Shown here in pieces: positions 1-6,169 of a DNA stretch of 8,231 nucleotides. The stretch's first letter is position 1; every line of letters begins with the position of its first letter. Location of the stretch: the NCBI GenBank assembly GCA_900556535.1, contig USPI01000056.1, positions 1-8,231 on the forward strand, read 5' to 3'. Below the pieces are notes generated by a model. The model was not told where the DNA came from. It did not search any database and worked only from the letters and a program-made list of their open reading frames with translations. Position numbers and translations under genes: made by a program. The DNA is from an uncultured Eubacteriales bacterium (lineage in GTDB: Bacteria > Bacillota > Clostridia > Oscillospirales > Oscillospiraceae).

Positions 1-24
1 TGTGAATAATCATCGGCTCAAATT

Positions 25-53
25 TTGACGCATTATGAACGGCAGGGTAAAAT
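25..53 (+). promoter_or_regulatory. Sigma-A-type promoter for the transporter/reductase unit
   Basis: A -35 hexamer TTGACG (25-30) is followed, after exactly 17 bp, by a -10 hexamer TAAAAT (48-53). Each matches the housekeeping consensus at five of six bases. Transcription would begin near position 60, leaving a leader of about 140 nt before the transporter ATG at 200. This is the only convincing promoter I found upstream of the gene. Confidence 0.65.
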
Positions 54-59
54 ACATAC

Positions 60-199
60 AGATTCAAAGAAAACAGCGCTTTTGAAAGCAAAGAGAAGCG
101 CCGTGTAAGCATTTTTCCCGATGACTTTTGAAGCGGGTTGAGGAGCCCGCCGCAAAAGCCGGGAATGTTATTATCGAAAAGAGAAAAAGGAGAAACACT
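60..199 (+). promoter_or_regulatory. Long 5' leader with stem-loop potential
   Basis: The predicted leader contains two possible hairpins. The first pairs GCGCTTTT (76-83) with AGAAGCGC (94-101), including one G-T pair, around a 10-nt loop. The second pairs CTTTTG (125-130) with CAAAAG (153-158), then, after a 2x2 internal loop, GCGGGT (133-138) with GCCCGC (145-150), closing on the six-base loop TGAGGA. CCCG at 117-120 could instead pair with CGGG at 134-137, so two folds could compete. A run of five T lies at 112-116. I recognise no known riboswitch class here. The leader may be a cis-regulatory RNA or merely a long untranslated region. Confidence 0.35.
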
Positions 200-1405
200 A
201 TGAACAACAAAGCAGCCAAGGGCACATGGGCGGCCGCGTTTACGGTCGCATCCGTGTGGTTCGGTACCCACGTAGGCGGCGGCTTCGCCTCCGGTAACCA
301 GGTCGTCAGCTATTTCGCACAGTACGGCTTATATGCAGCAATTTTCCCCATCATCGCAATGGGCATTCTCGCTCTTGTGATGTACACCGTTATGAAGTTT
401 GCAAAGCTCAGCGGCTTTACCAACTACAAGGACACCTTCTCGGCTCTGTATCCGAAGCCGTGGATGGAGGTTTTCTTTGAGATCTTCTACATTGTAATTC
501 TTCTCGCGGCAGTCGCGGCAGCAGTCGCCGGCGCAGGCGAGGTGCTTGCAAACTTTGTCGGCGCGGACTATTCCGTCGTCGGAACCAAGATTCTCTTTAA
601 CCTCATCATCGTCGCTGTCCTCATCGTTCTGAGCATCTTCGGCGTCAAGCTCGTCATCGCAGCTTCCACCGTTCTTTCCATCGCTATCCTCATCTCCACC
701 GCAGCAGTCGTCATCGCCGGCGTCGCAGCCGACTTTGACGCCATCAGCGCAAAGCTCCTTGCCGAGAACGCTCTCGAGGCAGCAAACTACGTTTCCGACC
801 CCGTCGACGCCGTCTGGCGCGGCATCATCGTTTACGCCGCATTCCAGTGCGTTTCCATCCCCGCAATGATCGCCGCAGGCGAGGGTCTCACCCTCAAGGG
901 CATCAAGCGCGCAAACATCCTCGGCTGGCTCATGAACGGTCTTGCACTGGCTGCATCCGCAGGTATGCTCTCCCGCTGGTACCCGCTGCTCAAGGCTCTC
1001 CAGGACGGCGGCATTCAGGGCTTCACCACCGCAGCAAGCGGCATCCCCAACCAGTCCGTTCTCACCCTCGTCGGCATCAAGTGGCTCATGGCCATCTTCA
1101 GTGTGCTGCTGTTCTGCGCATTCGTTTCCACCAGCGTAACTCTGGTCTTCACCATGATCCAGCGCTTCCAGGGCTACTGCTTCCCCAAAGCAATTAAGAA
1201 CGAGAAGGTCCGCGGCGTCATCGTCGGCGTCATCGTCATCGGCATCTGCTTTGCCATCTCCCTGCTGGGTCTGGGCAACATCATCAAGTATGCTTACGGC
1301 TACGACGGCTACTACGCGATCCTCGTTATCTTCCTGCCTGTCCTGATCTGGGGTCTCCCCAAGGTCAAGAAGCTCTCCGCAGCCAAGAAGGCAGAGCTCG
1401 AGTGA
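200..1405 (+). CDS. YkvI-family LeuT-fold membrane transporter
   Basis: This encodes a 401-residue integral membrane protein with about ten hydrophobic segments, at roughly residues 13-30, 42-65, 92-119, 130-150, 153-176, 206-225, 238-258, 290-318, 337-358 and 365-385. The glycine-rich break GGGFASG (26-32) in the first segment resembles the unwound first helix of LeuT-fold secondary transporters and matches the YkvI group (COG3949) as I recall it. Such proteins probably carry small solutes with an ion gradient; the substrate is unknown. The tail is basic (KVKKLSAAKK). The ATG at 200 is preferred because AAGGAG (187-192) sits 7 nt upstream; an in-frame TTG at 128 would add 24 hydrophilic residues without a comparable site. 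Codon use is strongly biased, with no ATA isoleucine codon, which suggests high expression. Two ketopantoate-reductase-family genes follow on the same strand and may act on the imported compound. Confidence 0.8.
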   Translation: MNNKAAKGTWAAAFTVASVWFGTHVGGGFASGNQVVSYFAQYGLYAAIFPIIAMGILALVMYTVMKFAKLSGFTNYKDTFSALYPKPWMEVFFEIFYIVILLAAVAAAVAGAGEVLANFVGADYSVVGTKILFNLIIVAVLIVLSIFGVKLVIAASTVLSIAILISTAAVVIAGVAADFDAISAKLLAENALEAANYVSDPVDAVWRGIIVYAAFQCVSIPAMIAAGEGLTLKGIKRANILGWLMNGLALAASAGMLSRWYPLLKALQDGGIQGFTTAASGIPNQSVLTLVGIKWLMAIFSVLLFCAFVSTSVTLVFTMIQRFQGYCFPKAIKNEKVRGVIVGVIVIGICFAISLLGLGNIIKYAYGYDGYYAILVIFLPVLIWGLPKVKKLSAAKKAELE

Positions 1406-1418
1406 TATAAAATAACCA

Positions 1419-1447
1419 AAACACCACCGGATATTCCGGTGGTGTTT
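1419..1447 (+). terminator. Hairpin between the transporter and the first reductase
   Basis: There is a perfect 13-bp stem, AAACACCACCGGA (1419-1431) with its complement at 1435-1447, around the 3-nt loop TAT. It starts 13 nt after the transporter stop codon. The T tract is only three bases and lies inside the stem, so it may be a partial terminator or an mRNA-stabilising 3' hairpin that lets some transcription reach the next gene. No separate promoter is evident in the 16 nt before that gene. Confidence 0.65.
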
Positions 1448-1463
1448 GACCAAGGTGTTTTAA

Positions 1464-2417
1464 ATGAAAATAGCCATGATAGGCTCCGGCGCAGCCGGCA
1501 GCATTTTTGCTTCATATTTAAATAAGGGCGGGGCTGAGCTTTGGCTCGTTGACCGCTACAAGGCGCACATGGACAAGGTCGCGCAGGACGGAATGACCTT
1601 CGTTACCCCCGACGGCGAGGAGCTCCTCAAGGGCTTCCACACGGCCTACTCCGCGGAGGACATCGGCGTGATGGACATGGTCATTCTCATGGTCAAGGCG
1701 ACCCAGACCGACGGCATCATGCCCTCCGTCATGCCCTGCATAGGCAGCGCCACCGTCGTCGTTTCCCTGCAAAACGGCATCGGCAATGACGACATCCTCA
1801 AAAAATACGTCCCCGAGGATCGCATACTCTACGGCTTCGGCACGATAGGCACCGAGCTTCCCGAGCCGGGAAAATGCGTTTCCAAGCCCGAAAGCGGCGT
1901 TATCATGCGCTTCGGCGCGGTGAAAAACGACGCGGCGTCCGAAAAGGCCGGCAAGGAGCTCGAAAAGTGCTTCTGCGACGGCGGCTGCCTGACCGTTTTC
2001 GAGCCTGACATCCGCCCCTTCGTCTGGAAGAAGGCAATATCAAACAGCGGCTACAACACCCTTTCCGCACTCACCCGCCTCAAGGTCGGCCCCATGCTCG
2101 ACACCGAAAGCGGCAGACAGCTCATAAAAAGCGTCTGGGCGGAGGGCTGTGCGGTCGCAAAGGCGCTCACGGGCGTTGACCTTTGGGACGAGATGCTTGA
2201 GGAGCTCGACCGTCTGCGCGAGGGCTTTGCAAAGTATTACCCCTCCATGGCGCAGGACGTTCTCATCCACCAGCGGCAGACCGAGGTCAGCCTCTTAAAC
2301 GGCGCAATAGTGCGCTACGGCGAGCAGCTCGGCATTCCCACCCCCGTGAATGCAGCGCTCACTCTTATGATCCAGACCATCCAGCAAAGCTACGACAAGC
2401 AGTATTGCGGGAAATAA
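1464..2417 (+). CDS. Ketopantoate reductase family oxidoreductase, first copy
   Basis: This 317-residue protein has the usual PanE/ApbA size and plan: an N-terminal Rossmann domain for NAD(P)H and a helical C-terminal domain. Visible family motifs are GSGAAGS (7-13) for dinucleotide binding, VKAT (77-80), LQNG with N104, WKKAISN with K190 and N194 at the catalytic lysine region, and QRQTEVSLLNG with E274, the counterpart of the E. coli PanE glutamate. It should reduce a 2-keto acid, or oxidise a 2-hydroxy acid, in the cytoplasm. No pantothenate genes are nearby, so pantoate itself may not be the substrate and I assign no symbol. AAGGTG (1452-1457) lies 6 nt before the ATG. Eight of its twenty isoleucines use ATA, unlike either neighbour, which suggests lower expression or a different history. 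It is clearly paralogous to the next gene. Confidence 0.85.
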   Translation: MKIAMIGSGAAGSIFASYLNKGGAELWLVDRYKAHMDKVAQDGMTFVTPDGEELLKGFHTAYSAEDIGVMDMVILMVKATQTDGIMPSVMPCIGSATVVVSLQNGIGNDDILKKYVPEDRILYGFGTIGTELPEPGKCVSKPESGVIMRFGAVKNDAASEKAGKELEKCFCDGGCLTVFEPDIRPFVWKKAISNSGYNTLSALTRLKVGPMLDTESGRQLIKSVWAEGCAVAKALTGVDLWDEMLEELDRLREGFAKYYPSMAQDVLIHQRQTEVSLLNGAIVRYGEQLGIPTPVNAALTLMIQTIQQSYDKQYCGK

Positions 2418-2456
2418 ATCATCTACCATCATTATCTATAAAAGGAGATCACTAAA

Positions 2457-3500
2457 ATGAAAATTGCAATGTACGGTTCCGGCGCAGCAGGCAGCGTTTT
2501 TGCTTCTTACCTGAAAAAGGGCGGCGCAGACATGATCCTCATCGACCGCTATGAGGCACACATGAAGAAGGTTGCCGAGGACGGCATGCTCTTCACCATC
2601 CACCAGGAAGAAAACGGTGCATACACCGATTACAACTACCAGCTCAAGGGTTTCCGCACCTACACCTCCTCCGCGGCAGCAGCCGAGGCAGAGGGCAAGG
2701 TCGATGTCATCATCTACATGACCAAGGCGACCCAGCTCGAGCAGGCAATTCAGGACTCCCTGCCCGTCGTAGGCGACACCACCGTAGCCGTTTCCCTCAT
2801 TAACGGTCTCGGCAACGACGACAACCTCTTCAAGGTATTCCCCAAGGAGCGCTGCGTCATCGGCTCCGGCGTTCTCGGCACCGCACTGCCCGAGCCCGGT
2901 CACTGCGTTTCCACCCCTGCCGGCGGCGTTCAGATGAACTTCGGCGGCGCTGTCAGAAGTGAGCTCAACGACGCAGCCTGCGCCGAGATGCTCAAGTGCT
3001 ACCGCGAGGGCGGCTGCGATGCTTACTGGCGCGACGGCGAGCCGGGCACCGACAACAACATCTACAAGTTCATCTGGAAAAAGGTCTGCGTCAACGCGAC
3101 CGTCAACACCGTCTGCGCAGTCCTTCGTCTGAAGATCGCGGAGGTCGAGGCCGATCCTTGGGGCCAGCAGCTGTTCCACGGCGTCATCCGCGAGACCTGC
3201 GCCGTTGCTACCGCAAAGGGCGTTCCCATGGACGCTGACGAGTTCATCGCTCACGACCATGCCGACATCGTCACCAACATCGGCGACTACTACCCCTCCA
3301 TGTGCCAGGACGCTCTGATCCATCAGCGTCAGACCGAGATCGACGTTCTTAACGGCAAGATCGCCGAGTACGGCAAGGAGCTGGGCATCCCCACCCCGAC
3401 CTGCGATATCCTCACCAAGGTCGTTCACTGCATCCAGGATAACTACGCAAACCAGTACTTCCAGGACAAGGACGGCAACCCCTTCCACCTCGGCAAGTAA
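2457..3500 (+). CDS. Ketopantoate reductase family oxidoreductase, second copy
   Basis: This 347-residue protein is a longer paralogue of the preceding one, sharing the opening MKIAM-GSGAAGS-FASYL pattern and the late DYYPSM-QD-LIHQRQTE region. Motifs are GSGAAGS (7-13), MTKAT with K90, LINGLGN with N116, IWKKVCVN with K209 and N213, and QRQTEIDVLNG with E294. All the expected PanE-type catalytic positions are present, so it is probably an active NAD(P)H-dependent 2-keto acid reductase. Extra sequence relative to its sister lies near residues 49-61 and 192-201 and in a C-terminal tail (FQDKDGNPFHLGK). GGAG (2444-2447) lies 9 nt before the ATG. The 39-bp gap from the upstream stop has no convincing promoter, so co-transcription is likely. 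It has no ATA codons and otherwise highly biased codon use, like the transporter, which suggests strong expression. The true substrate is unknown. Confidence 0.85.
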   Translation: MKIAMYGSGAAGSVFASYLKKGGADMILIDRYEAHMKKVAEDGMLFTIHQEENGAYTDYNYQLKGFRTYTSSAAAAEAEGKVDVIIYMTKATQLEQAIQDSLPVVGDTTVAVSLINGLGNDDNLFKVFPKERCVIGSGVLGTALPEPGHCVSTPAGGVQMNFGGAVRSELNDAACAEMLKCYREGGCDAYWRDGEPGTDNNIYKFIWKKVCVNATVNTVCAVLRLKIAEVEADPWGQQLFHGVIRETCAVATAKGVPMDADEFIAHDHADIVTNIGDYYPSMCQDALIHQRQTEIDVLNGKIAEYGKELGIPTPTCDILTKVVHCIQDNYANQYFQDKDGNPFHLGK

Positions 3501-3522
3501 GTTAAACCGCAAATCAAACAGT

Positions 3523-3554
3523 AAAGCACCGCAGCTTCCGCTGCGGTGCTTTTT
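3523..3554 (+). terminator. Strong intrinsic terminator, probably bidirectional
   Basis: There is a perfect 13-bp GC-rich stem (3523-3535 with 3540-3552) around the loop TTCC, ending in five T (3550-3554). It starts 22 nt after the stop of the second reductase and ends the plus-strand unit. The stem begins with AAA, so the minus-strand transcript also ends the hairpin in TTT; it may therefore also stop the convergent plsY unit, though with a poorer T tract. Confidence 0.9.
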
Positions 3555-3581
3555 CAATACTTTCAATGCCTTGTTCAAATT

Positions 3582-4241
3582 TTATTCGACCTCGCCGACC
3601 CAGCCGATGCGGTCGAGCTCGCCGTCCTTATCCCAAAGGAAATCGACCTTGAGCTCCCTGCCCTGCCTGATGCGTTCGAGGTTTTCCATGTGCTTGGAGA
3701 TTATGGGGAGCGTGACGAGACCGAGGATCGCTCCGCTGCGCCAATCGCCGCGCATGATGCCGTGATAGATGGGGTAAAATATCGCGCCGGAAATGGGCAC
3801 GAGGCACAGATAGCGCGTCGCCATCAGCAGCAGCGACTCCAAAAACAGCGTCATAACAAAATCGTTCACGCTGAACGCAAGGATGACGCCGCCGAGACAC
3901 GCGAGCCCCTTGCCGCCGCGAAAATGCATGAGCGCGGGGTACATATGTCCGAGTATGCACGCGGTGCCGGCAATTTCGCCCGCGTATTTGCTTGACTTCA
4001 TGAGCCGCCGCGCAACACCCACGCTCGCAGCCGCCTTGCTGATGTCAAAGCACATGACGAAGGCGCCTGCCTTTTTGCCCTCAAGGATCATGAGGTTCGT
4101 TGCGCCCGCGTTGCCGGAGCCCTTTTTGCGTATGTCATAGCCCTTGCGCAGACCCAGGACGTAGGCGGGGTTCAAGTCGCCTATCACATAGCCGAGCGTC
4201 GCCGCAGCGATTGCCGCCGCTACTGCTTTCTTAATTTTCAT
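3582..4241 (-). CDS. plsY: Glycerol-3-phosphate acyltransferase PlsY
   Basis: This encodes a 219-residue membrane enzyme that transfers the acyl group of acyl-phosphate (made by PlsX) to glycerol-3-phosphate, forming lysophosphatidic acid in phospholipid synthesis. PlsY signatures appear in order: GDLNPAYVLG (21-30), KKGSGNAGATN (39-49), GHMYP...FRGGKG (98-112), and the late motif MENLERIRQGRE (185-196). Hydrophobic segments lie near residues 5-29, 58-76, 112-140, 145-162 and 169-183, as expected for this family. Two positions differ from the form I consider usual: DISKA (66-70) where DxxKG is common, and LAC after GGKG where VAT is common. The length is normal to slightly long, with a charged C-terminal tail. 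The start overlaps the end of the upstream HAD gene by 11 bp. GGAGG/GGAG sites (complement of 4246-4254) precede the ATG, so translation is probably coupled. Confidence 0.92.
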   Translation of the reverse strand: MKIKKAVAAAIAAATLGYVIGDLNPAYVLGLRKGYDIRKKGSGNAGATNLMILEGKKAGAFVMCFDISKAAASVGVARRLMKSSKYAGEIAGTACILGHMYPALMHFRGGKGLACLGGVILAFSVNDFVMTLFLESLLLMATRYLCLVPISGAIFYPIYHGIMRGDWRSGAILGLVTLPIISKHMENLERIRQGRELKVDFLWDKDGELDRIGWVGEVE

Positions 4242-4896
4242 TGCACTCCCCTCCGTTTATGAGCTCCAGAAGCTGCCGAGCGTCATCCGCGACCGCAGCT
4301 CCGAAGCCGTCGAGAAATTCGCGCGTTTTGAAGCCCCATGATACGAGCACGACGCGGCAGCCCGCGTTTTGCGCGGTGTGAAAATCCACGTCGGAGTCGC
4401 CGACGTACACGCAGCTTTCAATATCCCCGCCGAGAGAGCGCAGCGTCTCAAGCACCGCATCCGGCGCGGGCTTTTTGCGCACGTTTTCGCGCTCGCCCAC
4501 GACGCTGTCAAACACATTGGGGAAATAGTGCGCGACGAGCGCCTTTGCCGGTGCGTCGGCCTTGTTTGACACGACGCCGAGAGCGCAGCCCTCACCCTTG
4601 AGCGCATGCAGAAGCTCCGCAATACCGGGATAGGGTGCGGTGGTGTCCATGCAGTGGGCGGAATAGTGCGTTTTAAAGCACTCAAAGCAGCGCTCAAGCG
4701 TCTCGGGCGCACAGTCGGACGGCACGGCGCGCTCTATGAGCTTTCTGATGCCGTTGCCGACGAAGCGGCGCACCTCGTCAATGCTGCGCTCAGGCAGTCC
4801 AACGCTGCGCAGGGCGTAATTTGTCGAATCGTGCAGATCGGAAAGCGTGTTAAGAAGCGTTCCGTCCAAATCAAATATAACGATCTTTTCATTCAT
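4231..4896 (-). CDS. HAD-family phosphatase, phosphoglycolate phosphatase-like
   Basis: This is a 221-residue haloacid-dehalogenase-superfamily hydrolase of the Gph/PpaX/beta-phosphoglucomutase-like type. The four catalytic motifs are intact: FDLDGTLLNT with nucleophile D9 and D11, VVSNK with S110, KKPAPD with the lysine at 141/142, and YVGDSDVDFHTAQNAGC with D167, D169 and D171. The helical cap lies at about residues 16-85. It should act on a small cytoplasmic phosphomonoester; phosphoglycolate, pyrophosphate and sugar phosphates are all possible and sequence cannot separate them. ACGGAG (complement of 4904-4909) lies 7 nt before the ATG. It sits between an ATP-grasp gene (155-bp gap) and plsY (11-bp overlap), so a role linked to glycerol-phosphate or envelope metabolism is conceivable but only inferred. 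Confidence 0.88.
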   Translation of the reverse strand: MNEKIVIFDLDGTLLNTLSDLHDSTNYALRSVGLPERSIDEVRRFVGNGIRKLIERAVPSDCAPETLERCFECFKTHYSAHCMDTTAPYPGIAELLHALKGEGCALGVVSNKADAPAKALVAHYFPNVFDSVVGERENVRKKPAPDAVLETLRSLGGDIESCVYVGDSDVDFHTAQNAGCRVVLVSWGFKTREFLDGFGAAVADDARQLLELINGGECNEN

Positions 4897-5051
4897 GTTT
4901 TTGCTCCGTACTTATAGGTTTGCCGCACCGCCTCAAGACGCATTGCTTCAATGGCTAATTGCGATACAGCTGCGGTTTTGTCGGAATTATCGTCACCGTG
5001 TCGACGCAGTTAGCTTAACCGCCGATGTCCGCAGCGAAAGTGCCTCAATGG
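4897..5051 (-). repeat. Gap with imperfect direct repeats and inverted arms
   Basis: Two imperfect direct copies lie 78 bp apart: 4944-4962 and 5041-5058. They share TGC, a mismatch, the ten-base core TCAATGGCTA and TTGC, with one inserted A in the first copy. Between them, GCTGCGG (4969-4975) and CCGCAGC (5029-5035) form inverted arms, with a smaller GTTA-GCT-TAAC hairpin at 5009-5019. The second direct copy covers the stop codon of the ATP-grasp gene. No convincing promoter is seen here, so the HAD gene is probably transcribed from upstream. The arrangement resembles a short non-coding repeat element with flanking duplications, but this is a reading by eye and chance is not excluded. Confidence 0.4.
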
Positions 5052-5073
5052 CTATTGCTGCATTGCCTTGAGG
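5043..5073 (-). terminator. Weak hairpin over the end of the ATP-grasp gene
   Basis: CCTCAA plus GGC (5043-5052, with T5049 bulged) can pair with GCC plus TTGAGG (5065-5073), giving nine base pairs around a 12-nt loop. It spans the stop codon (5052-5054). No T run follows on the minus strand, so this is more likely a processing or attenuation structure, or a coincidence, than a true terminator. Confidence 0.2.
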
Positions 5074-6050
5074 AATTTGGGGAGGACGCCGATGCCGTCG
5101 GTGCGGTGGGGCGGGAGCTGATAGATATCATGTCCGGGATAGTCGTTGCCCTCAATGAGCAGCGGACCGTTATCGGTCACGCACACGTCCCAGCCGACGA
5201 TGCCGACCTGCGGCACGACCTGTCCCGCACGCTCGACAAGCGAAATGACCTCGTCCCAAAGCGGTATCTGAAAGCCCTTTATCGCCACGCCCGTCATCGG
5301 ATGCTCGTCATACAGCCGCCCCGACTTATCCAGCGCGGGGTAGATGATTTTGCCGCAGTCCTCCTCGATGGGAACGACCATACCGCCGTTATTGAAATTA
5401 TCGACGTACTTCCCGTTGCCGATGCGCAGATACGCCGCGACGACGCGCGTCGTTTTGCCGCGGGTGAAGCTTATGACGCGGCAGGTGTTTACCGAGCAGG
5501 GGTGCAGCGCCATGAGGTCGCGGTGCTGCGTGACGCACTCCTCAAGCAGGACGTGTCCCGCTCCGGCAAGATGCTCACGCAGGGGCACCTCGAGGGTGTT
5601 TATATCGAGCTTTTCGATGCCGCGTCCGCACTGTCCGTCAACGGGCTTCACCATGAAAACGGGGTGCTTGGCGGTGAACTCGTCTATCTCCTCATCGCTC
5701 GCAACTGAAAAATCGAGCCAGTCGCGGTGCAGAAACTCGGAGAAATTCTTCGCAAACCTGAGCTTATCCTCTATCTCGGGCATATACGCGGGGTCATTGT
5801 ATTTTTTAATGAAGCTGTTATTCATGCCGCGGGTGAGGATGGTCTTTCGCTGTGCGCCGTTGAGGTCGTACATCTCGAAAAGCCAGTAATCCATGTAGCC
5901 CGCCTGATAGCGCAGTCCGCACCAAACCATGTCGAAAAATATGAAAATCTTGCTTTTTCCGGACTTTTCGTGCACCTCGTCGATCTTTCGGAACATCTGA
6001 CGCCAGTTGAGTCCGGCTATACGCGCAAGCAGAAATTTGAGTTTGCCCAT
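5052..6050 (-). CDS. Sugar-transfer-associated ATP-grasp protein
   Basis: This 332-residue cytoplasmic protein resembles the ATP-grasp family often annotated as sugar-transfer associated (Pfam ATPgrasp_ST), whose members occur in polysaccharide and envelope loci. Visible ATP-grasp features are MVKP with K135, the glycine-rich loop DGQCGRG (138-144), LLEE (168-171), SVNTCRV with R191, a LRIGNGKYVDNFNNGG stretch (209-224), VGWDV with D288, and LLIEGND with E300 and N302 as probable metal ligands. The family should join a carboxylate to an amine or other nucleophile using ATP; substrates are unknown. The ATG at 6050 is chosen because AAGGAG (complement of 6058-6063) lies 7 nt upstream. A longer frame from 6107 would run through the -10 region and lacks such a site. 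It is the first gene of a minus-strand unit leading to the HAD phosphatase and plsY genes. Confidence 0.85.
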   Translation of the reverse strand: MGKLKFLLARIAGLNWRQMFRKIDEVHEKSGKSKIFIFFDMVWCGLRYQAGYMDYWLFEMYDLNGAQRKTILTRGMNNSFIKKYNDPAYMPEIEDKLRFAKNFSEFLHRDWLDFSVASDEEIDEFTAKHPVFMVKPVDGQCGRGIEKLDINTLEVPLREHLAGAGHVLLEECVTQHRDLMALHPCSVNTCRVISFTRGKTTRVVAAYLRIGNGKYVDNFNNGGMVVPIEEDCGKIIYPALDKSGRLYDEHPMTGVAIKGFQIPLWDEVISLVERAGQVVPQVGIVGWDVCVTDNGPLLIEGNDYPGHDIYQLPPHRTDGIGVLPKFLKAMQQ

Positions 6051-6057
6051 TGCCTGT

Positions 6058-6063
6058 CTCCTT
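6058..6063 (-). promoter_or_regulatory. Ribosome binding site fixing the ATP-grasp start
   Basis: The minus strand reads AAGGAG here, 7 nt before the ATG whose first base is 6050. This excludes the 19-residue N-terminal extension that would start at 6107, upstream of the predicted transcription start. Confidence 0.8.
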
Positions 6064-6078
6064 AAATGATAATATAAC

Positions 6079-6107
6079 ATTATATAATTCCCCGCCGTTA
6101 AAATCAA
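6079..6107 (-). promoter_or_regulatory. Promoter for the ATP-grasp / HAD / plsY unit
   Basis: On the minus strand, TTGATT (complement of 6102-6107) is followed after 17 bp by a perfect TATAAT (complement of 6079-6084). Transcription would start near 6072, giving a leader of about 22 nt that contains the AAGGAG site. Spacing and hexamers fit a housekeeping sigma-A promoter well. Confidence 0.7.
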
Positions 6108-6118
6108 TCCCCCTTAAC
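6097..6118. promoter_or_regulatory. Possible operator, GTTAA inverted repeat
   Basis: GTTAA (6097-6101) and TTAAC (6114-6118) form a short inverted repeat with a 12-bp spacer that covers the -35 box of the minus-strand promoter. A repressor could bind here. With only five bases per arm, the chance of coincidence is high. Confidence 0.2.
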
Positions 6119-6169
6119 AGTCTCGGCGCGACGGGCAAAAAAATGCGTGGGATTTCGGGCGAAAGAGTG

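Noticed and set aside
76..116. An intrinsic terminator in the leader (stem 76-101, T run 112-116)
   Set aside because: The T run lies ten bases after the stem rather than directly behind it, and the stem has a large loop and a G-T pair. Kept only as a possible part of a leader structure.
128..199. An N-terminal extension of the transporter from TTG at 128
   Set aside because: It would add a hydrophilic, basic stretch unlike the family, lacks a good ribosome binding site, and falls in the structured leader. The ATG at 200 has AAGGAG at ideal spacing.
329..1453. A 374-codon open frame antisense to the transporter
   Set aside because: Its product is a low-complexity run rich in D, E, A, G and C without any domain. 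It is open only because the transporter's biased codon use avoids the triplets that would read as stops on the other strand.
1464..2417. Assigning the symbol panE to either reductase
   Set aside because: The family is large and covers several 2-keto acid reductases. There are two divergent copies and no pantothenate genes nearby, so specificity cannot be claimed.
2418..2456. A separate promoter for the second reductase
   Set aside because: TATAAA at 2437-2442 would start transcription at or after the ribosome binding site, and no -35 lies at a usable distance (TTGCG at 2405 is 26 bp away).
2436..3578. A 380-codon open frame antisense to the second reductase
   Set aside because: The same cause: strong codon bias in the real gene. 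The conceptual protein is low-complexity and the plus-strand gene has clear catalytic motifs and a ribosome binding site.
4914..4919. A promoter for the HAD gene based on TATAAG on the minus strand
   Set aside because: A start from this box would fall at or inside the ribosome binding site, and TTGAGG upstream is only 14 bp away. Read-through from the ATP-grasp promoter is simpler.
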